Assembly (NCBI RefSeq): GCF_002162355.1
Contig: NZ_CP021434.1
Coordinates: 2,642,501 to 2,706,500 of the forward strand
Source: Tumebacillus avium
GTDB taxonomy: Bacteria > Bacillota > Bacilli > Tumebacillales > Tumebacillaceae
Length of the DNA: 64,000 bases
Direction of reading: 5' to 3'
The stretch's first letter is position 1; every line of letters starts with the position of its first letter. The translations under genes and the position numbers were made by a program. The notes under the pieces were generated by a model that worked only from the letters and a program-made list of their open reading frames with translations, made no database searches and was not told the origin of the DNA. Below are positions 45,203-52,208 of the stretch, in pieces.

Positions 45203-45925
45203 GTGTTAGATGCGGCCAATCCGACGTTTATCGTGGCCTTTTTCGCGGGGCTGTTGTCGTTTGTGTCCCCGTGCTGTCTGCCGCTGTATCCGTCTTACTT
45301 AACTTACATCACAGGCGTTTCGTATCAGGAGATGTACGAGCACCGCGATCAAGGTGCTGTGCGCCGCCGGGCGCTGACCTATTCGTTATTTTTCGTCTTG
45401 GGCTTTTCGCTGATCTTCGTGGTGCTTGGCATGTCGGCGAGCACGATCGGCGCATTGTTTTCGAACTATGGAGATTTGATCCGCCAGATCGGCGGGATTT
45501 TGATCATCGTGATGGGGCTGTTCTTGGCTGGCTTTATCAAAATCGGCGCCTTGCTGTCGACCAAGCAGATGCAACTGAAATGGCGTCCTGCCGGCTACCT
45601 CGGCGCGGTGATCGTCGGCATTTCCTTTGCGGCGGGTTGGACCCCCTGCATCGGGCCGATCCTGGCGTCGGTGTTGCTGATCGCCGCGTCCAACCCGGTG
45701 AGCGGGATGAGCCTGATGCTGTTTTACTCGATCGGGTTTGCGATTCCGTTCCTGATCATGGCTTATACGCTGGGCTCGGTGCGCTGGCTGATGAAGTACG
45801 CAGACACGATCTCGAAGGTCGGCGGCATCGGCATGATCCTGATGGGCGTGCTGCTGCTCACCGATTCGCTGACCAAGATCACCACCTGGCTGATTCCGCT
45901 GTTTGGCGGATTCACCGGCTTCTAA
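45203..45925 (+). CDS. ccdA: CcdA-type thiol-disulfide electron transporter
   Basis: Carries reducing equivalents across the membrane to an exported thioredoxin. The 240-aa, six-helix protein has the first redox Cys in SFVSPCCLPLYPSYLTYI near 16-33 and the second in GWTPCIGPILASVL near 145-158. I use GTG 45203, eight bases after AAGGAGG; an in-frame ATG at 45179 precedes that site. The next gene encodes the likely partner, a TlpA/ResA thioredoxin. The pair often serves cytochrome c maturation. Confidence 0.93.
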   Translation: MLDAANPTFIVAFFAGLLSFVSPCCLPLYPSYLTYITGVSYQEMYEHRDQGAVRRRALTYSLFFVLGFSLIFVVLGMSASTIGALFSNYGDLIRQIGGILIIVMGLFLAGFIKIGALLSTKQMQLKWRPAGYLGAVIVGISFAAGWTPCIGPILASVLLIAASNPVSGMSLMLFYSIGFAIPFLIMAYTLGSVRWLMKYADTISKVGGIGMILMGVLLLTDSLTKITTWLIPLFGGFTGF

Positions 45926-45952
45926 AGAAGAAGTCCAAGGAGGAAGAGACCA

Positions 45953-46531
45953 TTGAATCGCACAACGAAACTGCTGCTCGGCGTTGCTGTCATCGGCGTG
46001 CTCGCCGGAGCGGCCTATCTGAGCAACATGGGCGGCACGCCAGTCAACGAAGCCAAGCCGGGCAGCAAGGCCGGGCAAAAAGATGTCGCCGAAATGCCGG
46101 TCGTCGGCTACCGCGCGCCGTCGTTCGAACTGCAGACGTTTGACGGCAAGACGGTCAAGCTCTCCGATCTGCAGGGCAAGCCGATCGTGCTGAACTTCTG
46201 GGCGTCGTGGTGCGGCCCGTGCCGCAATGAGATGCCCGATCTGGAACAGATGCACGTGAAGTATGGCGACCAAGTGCACTTTTTCGGCGTCAACCTGACA
46301 TCGCAGGACGATCTGGAGAATGCGAAAAAGTTCATGGGCGAGATGGGCGTGTCGTTCCCGAGCCTGATGGACACTGAGGAGAAGACCGCGCAGGACTACC
46401 GCACGATCTCGATCCCGATGACCTATGCGGTTGACCAAAACGGCATCATCAGCGAAGTGCACAAAGGCCAGATCAGCAAAGTCGTGATGGACGGCATGCT
46501 GCAGCGTCTCGTCGCAGGCGCCAAGCAGTAG
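45953..46531 (+). CDS. Membrane-anchored TlpA/ResA-like thioredoxin
   Basis: A 192-aa product with an N-terminal membrane anchor (LLLGVAVIGVLAGAAYLS) and an exported thioredoxin domain with WASWCGPCRNEMPDLEQ near 83-99 (CGPC redox pair), preceded by APSFELQTFDGKTVKLSDLQ. TTG 45953 lies eight bases after AAGGAGGA. It is probably reduced by the upstream CcdA and acts on apocytochrome c or other exported thiol proteins. Confidence 0.92.
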   Translation: MNRTTKLLLGVAVIGVLAGAAYLSNMGGTPVNEAKPGSKAGQKDVAEMPVVGYRAPSFELQTFDGKTVKLSDLQGKPIVLNFWASWCGPCRNEMPDLEQMHVKYGDQVHFFGVNLTSQDDLENAKKFMGEMGVSFPSLMDTEEKTAQDYRTISIPMTYAVDQNGIISEVHKGQISKVVMDGMLQRLVAGAKQ

Positions 46532-46542
46532 AGGCGGCCATT

Positions 46543-47226
46543 ATGTCGATTTTGCCGTTTGGCTGGCACATCGGGCCGATCGCGCTCGATGATTCCGGAC
46601 CGCTGGGCTTGCTGCTGGCGTTTGCTGTGTTTGTCTTTGTGATAAAACGGGAGTTCAACAAGCGGGGCGGCGACGGTGAAAAGCTGGTCGACGCGCTGTT
46701 CTGGATGGCGGCGGTGTGGGTGTTCACGCCGCGCCTGCTGTCTTTTGTCTACGCGCCGGCCGAGTCGTTCGCCCATCCGATCCTGACGCTGGTCAACGGG
46801 GAAGTGCCGTACGGCGGCGGGCTGGGCCTGGCGTTTGCAGTTTTGACAGGCGTTTGGTGGCAGCGCAAATACAAGTTTCGCCTGTGGGAAGCGGGCGACG
46901 CGGTCGCGAAGTCTTTCATATGGGGATTTGCGGTGTATGCCTTGTGCTACGCGGAAGCAGGCGTGCAGTCCGCCCTGCCATGGGCGGTCGAGCACGGGGA
47001 GAACACATATCACCCGTTAAATCTGTACCAGGCCGCGCTGGCGTTACTCATTTTGGCGTTGCGGCGGAGCGGGTATCTGTCGCTGGGCTTGCTCGGCGGC
47101 GGGCTTTTGCTGTTGTCGCTGCTGCAGGTGCATCCGTACACGCAGTTTGGCTTGGCGGCTGTGCAATGGTTGTGGCTGCTGCTCGTGGCGGCCGGATTCT
47201 TGAATATGCGGGAAAAGGCTGCCTGA
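46543..47226 (+). CDS. Polytopic membrane protein resembling prolipoprotein diacylglyceryl transferase (Lgt)
   Basis: A 227-aa protein with about seven membrane segments. VPYGGGLGLAF near 87-97 recalls the HGG region of Lgt, and YHPLNLYQAALALLIL near 158-173 recalls the late HPTQLYE block. The conserved Lgt arginine and histidine patterns are not clearly kept, so ordinary lipoprotein modification is doubtful. It follows the thioredoxin gene by 11 bases and likely belongs to the ccdA operon. Confidence 0.65.
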   Translation: MSILPFGWHIGPIALDDSGPLGLLLAFAVFVFVIKREFNKRGGDGEKLVDALFWMAAVWVFTPRLLSFVYAPAESFAHPILTLVNGEVPYGGGLGLAFAVLTGVWWQRKYKFRLWEAGDAVAKSFIWGFAVYALCYAEAGVQSALPWAVEHGENTYHPLNLYQAALALLILALRRSGYLSLGLLGGGLLLLSLLQVHPYTQFGLAAVQWLWLLLVAAGFLNMREKAA

Positions 47227-47238
47227 GGCAGCTTTTTT
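47213..47238 (+). terminator. Terminator overlapping the end of the Lgt-like gene
   Basis: GCTGCC, loop TGA, GGCAGC, then TTTTTT. The stop codon of the gene is the loop. Confidence 0.78.
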
Positions 47239-47254
47239 GTTAGGAGGAGACGGT

Positions 47255-47932
47255 GTGGCGGAGCGGATTTTGATCGCTGATGATGAGGCGGATATGCGGA
47301 CGCTGCTGAAGATCGCGCTGAAGAGCCAGGGCTATGAGGTGCTGGAAGCGGAAAACGGCGCGGCGGCGATCGACGCATTGCGGCGGGAAGCGGTCGATGT
47401 GCTGATTTTGGATCTGATGATGCCGGAGGTGGACGGCTGGGACGTACTGCAGGAGCTGCGCGGTGAGACGCCAACTTTGATTTTGTCAGCGCGGGGCGCG
47501 GTGGAAGACCGCGTGAAAGGGCTGAACCTCGGGGCGAGCGACTACCTGCTCAAGCCGTTCGACATGCGCGAGTTGATCGCACGCGTGCAGGCGCTGTTGC
47601 GCCGTCCCGTTGAAAATAACAAAAACCTGCTCCGCCGCGGCAGCCTCGTGCTCGACCGCACGTCAAAAGAGGTGCGGGTGGAAGACAATCTGCTGGACTT
47701 AACGCCGAAAGAATATGAGCTGCTGGAGTTTCTGGCGATGCACCCCGGCCAGGTGTTTTCCCGCGAGCAGTTGGTCGACCGGCTCTGGGGCTATGATTAC
47801 ATGGGCGACCTGCGGGCGGTCGACACGCACATCAAAAAAGTGCGGCTCAAACTGCGCGAGGCGGGCGGCGACGGCAACTGGGTCGCGACAGTCTGGGGCT
47901 TTGGCTATAAGTTCGAAGGAGCGACGTCATGA
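47255..47932 (+). CDS. OmpR-family response regulator
   Basis: A 225-aa regulator. The receiver domain has ILIADDEADMR near 5-15, the phospho-Asp in VLILDLMMPEVDGW (about residue 53) and the Lys in DYLLKPFD near 101. The C-terminal winged helix holds LDLTPKEYELLEFLAMHPGQ, VFSREQLVDRLWGYDY and VDTHIKKVRLKLRE. The start is GTG 47255, after GGAGGAGA. Its stop overlaps the ATG of the histidine kinase gene. Confidence 0.94.
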   Translation: MAERILIADDEADMRTLLKIALKSQGYEVLEAENGAAAIDALRREAVDVLILDLMMPEVDGWDVLQELRGETPTLILSARGAVEDRVKGLNLGASDYLLKPFDMRELIARVQALLRRPVENNKNLLRRGSLVLDRTSKEVRVEDNLLDLTPKEYELLEFLAMHPGQVFSREQLVDRLWGYDYMGDLRAVDTHIKKVRLKLREAGGDGNWVATVWGFGYKFEGATS

Positions 47933-49338
47933 ACATTCGGCGCAAAGTGGTCTTGATGCAGTTCGCCATCTTTCTGGCCGTGCTGATCCCGCTGACCTTG
48001 CTGGTTGATCAGCAGGTGCGGGAGCTGTACATGGATCATCTGGTCGACGAACTGAACGAGGAGAGCCAAAAGCTGAGCCATCTGCCCGACGATGACCGCC
48101 AGCACCATCTGCAGAGCATCATCGAGTCGCTCAGCGAAGTGTCGATCCGCGACTATCTGCTGCTCGATGAATCGGGGCAGGTGGTGATCTCCACGCTGTC
48201 AGCAGCGACCACGCAAGATCTGCTGCAGTGGGAGATGGTGCAGAGCGTCCTGCTCGGCGCGACAGGGAACAGCACGCAGGCTCCGTCGGGACAGGAGGAA
48301 CTGTTCTACTTCACCGCCCGGCCCATTCACGGGACAGAAGGGGAAATTCACGGCGCCCTGCTGATGTTTGCGTCGATGGAGCCGGTTAATGCTGCATTGG
48401 CGAAGTTTCGCGTGATGATCGCCACACTGGCCACAGGTGCACTGGTGCTGGCCGGCTGGCTGCTCTACACGATGGCCGGGCAGATGGTCGCGCCTATGAT
48501 CAAAATGAAAGACGTCACGCGACTGCTCGCCAATCGCAACTATCAGGCGCGGGTGGCGGAAAGCGGACAGGATGAGGTCGGGCAACTGGCGCAGTCGATC
48601 AATGAGCTGGCCAGCCGCCTGCAGCACCATGAGGAGCAGCAGCAGGAATTTTTGGCTGACGTCACACATGAGCTGCGCACGCCGCTGTCGTACATCCAAG
48701 GCTACAGCCAGGTCCTAGAAGAAAACTGGGTGCAAGATGAAGCGGAGCGCAAAAAGTACCTCGCTCTGATCGTCCGCGAATCGCAGCGTCTGCAGCGGCT
48801 GGTCAGCGAATTGACCGATCTGACCGGCGCGCAAGGGGAAGGCATGAAGGTGGTGCTCGTCCGTACCGATTTTCAAAAAGTGGTCCGGGAGACGACCGCC
48901 AAGATGCTGCCGGCCGCACAGGAAAAAGGTATCGAGCTGCGCATCGAGCGGGGGCAGCAAGGGCAGCTTTTTGTGATCGGCGATCCGGATCGTTTGGAGC
49001 AGGTGCTGCTCAATCTGCTGACCAACGCCATCCAGTACACGCCGCAAGGAGGCCGGGTGCTGGTGAAGTATGAGGCGAATGAGGATGATCTGCAGGTGCG
49101 TGTGCAGGATACGGGCATCGGCATCCCGGCGCGGAATTTGCCGCATGTGTTCGACCGCTTTTACCGGGTCGATAAGTCGCGCAACCGGGCGAAAGGCGGT
49201 ATGGGCTTGGGCTTGTCGATCGTGAAAGGGATTGTCGACCGGCATGGCGGCCAGATCTGGGTGGGGAGCGAAGAGGGCAAGGGCACGACGTTTTTCTTCA
49301 CCGTGCCCCTTGCTTCGACTCTTTCGCGTGTCGAATGA
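47929..49338 (+). CDS. Sensor histidine kinase, partner of the OmpR-family regulator
   Basis: A 469-aa membrane kinase. It has an N-terminal helix (MQFAIFLAVLIPLTLLV), an exterior sensor loop (about 30-160), and a second helix (MIATLATGALVLAGWLLYTM). HAMP follows (MVAPMIKMKDVTRLLANRNY), then HisKA with FLADVTHELRTPLSYIQGYS (about 240-259), and HATPase_c with LLTNAIQYTP, DTGIGIPARNLPHVFDRFYR and GGMGLGLSIV. The signal is unknown. The neighbouring genes suggest an envelope thiol or metal stress. Confidence 0.93.
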   Translation: MNIRRKVVLMQFAIFLAVLIPLTLLVDQQVRELYMDHLVDELNEESQKLSHLPDDDRQHHLQSIIESLSEVSIRDYLLLDESGQVVISTLSAATTQDLLQWEMVQSVLLGATGNSTQAPSGQEELFYFTARPIHGTEGEIHGALLMFASMEPVNAALAKFRVMIATLATGALVLAGWLLYTMAGQMVAPMIKMKDVTRLLANRNYQARVAESGQDEVGQLAQSINELASRLQHHEEQQQEFLADVTHELRTPLSYIQGYSQVLEENWVQDEAERKKYLALIVRESQRLQRLVSELTDLTGAQGEGMKVVLVRTDFQKVVRETTAKMLPAAQEKGIELRIERGQQGQLFVIGDPDRLEQVLLNLLTNAIQYTPQGGRVLVKYEANEDDLQVRVQDTGIGIPARNLPHVFDRFYRVDKSRNRAKGGMGLGLSIVKGIVDRHGGQIWVGSEEGKGTTFFFTVPLASTLSRVE

Positions 49339-49357
49339 AGAAGATTTCCGGGGAAAT

Positions 49358-49393
49358 AATGCCGAATCCGCGCAGGTGGATTCGGCATTTTTG
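49358..49393. terminator. Terminator after the two-component system
   Basis: A perfect 12-bp stem, AATGCCGAATCC with GGATTCGGCATT, then TTTT. It may also serve the convergent small gene. Confidence 0.83.
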
Positions 49394-49404
49394 TGTATCT
49401 GTCG

Positions 49405-49566
49405 TTATAAAAGGATATTCAGCGCAATGATGGCGACGGCGAAGTTGAACAGGATCTCCAGCCAGTTTTTCTTGGAATGATTGATCAGTTGAAACCCGAC
49501 ATACCCGCAGCGGGCGATGACAAGAATCAGGCAGAGTTGGATGATGATTTTGGGAATGACAAGCAT
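49405..49566 (-). CDS. Small membrane protein
   Basis: A 53-aa protein with two hydrophobic segments (IIIQLCLILVIARCGYVGF, LEILFNFAVAIIALNILL) around a basic SKKN loop. I start at ATG 49564-49566, behind GAAGGGGGTAA; a longer in-frame start lacks a ribosome site. It is divergent from the multicopper oxidase gene. Unrecognised. Confidence 0.6.
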   Translation of the reverse strand: MLVIPKIIIQLCLILVIARCGYVGFQLINHSKKNWLEILFNFAVAIIALNILL

Positions 49567-49703
49567 TTTGTTACCCCCTTCACCCTGAGAAATGTGCTTT
49601 ATGTATACGGTGTGGTGTAGAGGTGTATGACCGAATGTACACGATTTCAACACAATTGCCGGATATGCTAGGGGCAGAAGATCAGGGAAGTGGAGGAGTC
49701 ACG

Positions 49704-51260
49704 ATGAACAAAATGAGCAAAACGATCATGCTGTCCCTCTTCAGCGGGCTTGCGGTCATCGCCGCCGCCTACGGGGGCTATGATGTGTTGACGAAGCAGG
49801 CGAGCACCGAAGTGTTGCAGGGCGTGGAGAAACAGGATGCGCAAGGCGCGTATCAGGAATATGTGGTGGAAGCGCGTGAAGCGAAGTGGGAACTGAAAGC
49901 GGGGGAGAAGATCTCCGCCTGGACGTTCAACGGATCGGTGCCGGGATCGGAGCTGCGCGTGCAGGAAGGCGAGCGGGTGAAAGTGGTGTTGAAAAACACG
50001 CTGGAGCAGCCGGTCAGCATTCATTGGCACGGCTATCCGGTGCCAAACGCGATGGACGGGATTCCCGGCGTGACGCAAAATGCGGTGCAGCCGGGGGCGT
50101 CGTTTACGTATGAGTTTACGGCAACGGTGCCGGGGACGTACTGGTATCACTCGCATCAGGACAGCGCCACTCAGGTGGATCGCGGGCTGTACGGCGCTCT
50201 GGTCGTCGAGTCGAAGGAGCAGAAGGTGAAGTACGACCGCGAGTTCACGCTGCTGCTCGATGAGTGGTCGACGGAGATGCTTGGGGCTGAGCAGGAAGCG
50301 ACAGGTCACAGCGGACATGGAGGCGGGACCACTTCCGGGATGGATCACAGCGGGCACTCCGACACGTCCGCTCCGGCGCTGAGCCATGATGAAATGATGC
50401 AGCAGATGTACAACATTTTTACCGTCAACGGCAAAGCAGGCGGCGAGATCGAGCCGCTGCAGGTGAAGAAAGGCGAGAAGATCAAGCTCCGCCTGATCAA
50501 CGCCGGGTTCCAAACGCACCAGCTGAACCTGACCAACCAGACGTTCAAGATCACCCACCTCGATGGCCAGCCCTTGCAAAGCAGCCCGGACGTTAGCGGT
50601 GCCTTGCTGGCGATTGCGCCGGGCGAGCGCTATGACGTGGAGCTGACGGCCGGAGCGAATTTTGGCATCCTCTGCGCCAATGATTCGCCAGCCAAAGCGG
50701 ACATGGCGGTACATGTGGAGGTGGATGGCAACGACAGCCATGAGTATGCAGCACCTGCTGTCGAACTGTCGCCGCTCGATATCACCGCATACGGCAAAGC
50801 AGCGTCGGTCAACGCGAACGTGAAATATGATCTGGAGACAACCTTGCTCCTGAACAACAAAGTGGTGCACAAAGACGGCAAATCGCAGGAAGTCTACACG
50901 ATCAACGGCAACATTCATCCGGACATACCTCCGCTGCGTGTGAAAAAAGGGCAGGTCGTGAAAGTCGCGATGACCAACGAAGGCACCAGCGATCATCCGA
51001 TGCATTTGCACGGCCACTTTTTCCAAGTGCTCAGCAAAAACGGTCAGCCGCTGCAAGGGACGCCGCTTTTGAAGGATACGCTAAACGTGAAGCCGGGAGA
51101 GACGTATGAAGTGGCGTTTACCGCCGACAATGACGGCAACTGGATGTTCCACTGCCATGACTTGCACCATGCGGCGGCAGGCATGATGACCACGGTGGAA
51201 TATGACGGGTATCAGCCGGGCTTTGTGCCTGATCCGAAGGCGGGGAACCGTTCGGAATAG
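49704..51260 (+). CDS. Multicopper oxidase with His-rich linker
   Basis: An exported oxidase of about 518 aa from ATG 49704, after GGAGGAG. It has an N-terminal signal-anchor (TIMLSLFSGLAVIAAAYGGY). Copper sites in order: HWHG near residue 107, YWYHSHQD near 146, HPMHLHGHFF near 431 and HCHDLHHAAAGMM near 483, giving the type 1 and type 2/3 ligands. A Gly/His-rich insert (GHSGHGGGTTSGMDHSGHSD) near residue 195 may bind extra copper. Substrates could be Cu(I), Mn(II) or phenols. It sits next to metal-resistance genes. Confidence 0.92.
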   Translation: MNKMSKTIMLSLFSGLAVIAAAYGGYDVLTKQASTEVLQGVEKQDAQGAYQEYVVEAREAKWELKAGEKISAWTFNGSVPGSELRVQEGERVKVVLKNTLEQPVSIHWHGYPVPNAMDGIPGVTQNAVQPGASFTYEFTATVPGTYWYHSHQDSATQVDRGLYGALVVESKEQKVKYDREFTLLLDEWSTEMLGAEQEATGHSGHGGGTTSGMDHSGHSDTSAPALSHDEMMQQMYNIFTVNGKAGGEIEPLQVKKGEKIKLRLINAGFQTHQLNLTNQTFKITHLDGQPLQSSPDVSGALLAIAPGERYDVELTAGANFGILCANDSPAKADMAVHVEVDGNDSHEYAAPAVELSPLDITAYGKAASVNANVKYDLETTLLLNNKVVHKDGKSQEVYTINGNIHPDIPPLRVKKGQVVKVAMTNEGTSDHPMHLHGHFFQVLSKNGQPLQGTPLLKDTLNVKPGETYEVAFTADNDGNWMFHCHDLHHAAAGMMTTVEYDGYQPGFVPDPKAGNRSE

Positions 51261-51274
51261 CGTGCAGCAGGACA

Positions 51275-51314
51275 GCAAAAGACCAACGCCCGATGGAGAG
51301 CGTTGGTCTTTTGC
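51275..51314. terminator. Bidirectional terminator after the multicopper oxidase
   Basis: A perfect 15-bp stem, GCAAAAGACCAACGC with GCGTTGGTCTTTTGC, across a ten-base loop, between convergent genes. Confidence 0.86.
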
Positions 51315-51330
51315 TTGTGCAGAACCGGGA

Positions 51331-51618
51331 TTACCAGTAGTAGCCGTAGCCGCCGTACCACGGAGAGAGGGCAAACATTGTGGCAAACGGAAGGAACAGC
51401 AGCGGCCAGAACACTTCTTGCGCGTCGACTTGCCCGGCGCGGTCAGCAGTTTCCACGCGCAGCATGTTGCTTTCCGCCGAGACCTGTCCGCCCATGCGTT
51501 CAAGCCAGATGCCGTCACGGGTGACGTTGCGGACAACGCCGATGTGGCGGCCGTCGTGGCAGTGAGCGACAACCGTTTTGCCAAGGTAGCCGCGTGCGTG
51601 CTGATAAGACATTGCCAT
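51331..51618 (-). CDS. Small hypothetical protein
   Basis: A 95-aa protein from ATG 51616-51618, about ten bases after GGAGG (AAAGGAGGTTCC on the minus strand). The first half reads like a small beta-barrel RNA/ligand-binding fold (GYLGKTVVAHCHDGRHIGVV, RDGIWLERMGG). The end is hydrophobic and aromatic (PLLFLPFATMFALSPWYGGY). No family recognised. Confidence 0.62.
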   Translation of the reverse strand: MAMSYQHARGYLGKTVVAHCHDGRHIGVVRNVTRDGIWLERMGGQVSAESNMLRVETADRAGQVDAQEVFWPLLFLPFATMFALSPWYGGYGYYW

Positions 51619-51727
51619 GGAGCAGGAACCTCCTTTTTTGCGTTTACGACATCCTACGAAAATGGCGGCGTACAAGCGTTCCGCATCTGCTGATTTTTAA
51701 TCTAGGTTTGTAAAAATAGGCAAAGAA

Positions 51728-51756
51728 TTGACAGAAAAGGACGGGTACGATATCTT
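51728..51756 (+). promoter_or_regulatory. Sigma-A promoter of the metal-resistance operon
   Basis: A perfect TTGACA (51728-51733), a 17-base spacer and TATCTT (51751-51756). It drives the ArsR-family gene and probably the P-type ATPase and PCYCGC lipoprotein genes behind it. Confidence 0.75.
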
Positions 51757-51764
51757 AAGGGCAA

Positions 51765-51788
51765 ATATATGAACACTTGCTCACATAT
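51765..51788 (+). promoter_or_regulatory. Probable ArsR/SmtB-family operator
   Basis: An imperfect inverted repeat with core TGAACACTTGCTCA (51770-51783) and mirror flanks ATAT on both sides. It matches the 12-2-12 style of ArsR/SmtB operators. It lies at the expected transcription start, where bound repressor would block initiation until metal releases it. Confidence 0.62.
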
Positions 51789-51824
51789 CATCATATACTG
51801 GGTGGACAAAGGAGGGATTCTCGC

Positions 51825-52184
51825 GTGGAAGCCAAGATGGATACGACTTGCTGTAATGTGATCCACGGGGATACCGTGGACAAGGTAAAGTCGGCCGAGC
51901 TGCCGGAGGAACAGGTGGCGGAGCTGGCGACGATTTTTCAGGCGTTAGGGGATGCGACCCGCGTGCGGATCATCCATGCGCTGGTGCAGTCGGAGATGTG
52001 CGTCTGTGACCTGGCTGCCGTGCTTGGCATGACCCAGTCGGCGATCTCCCACCAACTGCGCACCTTGCGCAACCTGCGCATCATCAAGCGCAGAAAAGAA
52101 GGCCGCGTGGCCTACTACAGCATCGATGACCACCACATCCTGACGCTCTTCAAGACCGGTCTCGAACACGTCTCACATAGATAG
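51825..52184 (+). CDS. ArsR/SmtB-family metal-sensing repressor (CadC-like)
   Basis: A 119-aa winged-helix repressor. The start is GTG 51825, eight bases after GGAGGG. The metal site typical of CadC is complete in outline: N-terminal cysteines (DTTCCNVIH) plus the CVC motif in SEMCVCDLAAVLGM near residue 62-75. The recognition helix is MTQSAISHQLRTLRNL. The C-terminal helix has the D/H pattern of an alpha-5 zinc site (DDHHILTLFKTGLEHVSH). It probably senses Cd, Pb or Zn and represses itself and the ATPase gene 24 bases downstream. Confidence 0.9.
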   Translation: MEAKMDTTCCNVIHGDTVDKVKSAELPEEQVAELATIFQALGDATRVRIIHALVQSEMCVCDLAAVLGMTQSAISHQLRTLRNLRIIKRRKEGRVAYYSIDDHHILTLFKTGLEHVSHR

Positions 52185-52208
52185 CCACGCTGAGAGGAGG
52201 AGACACAT

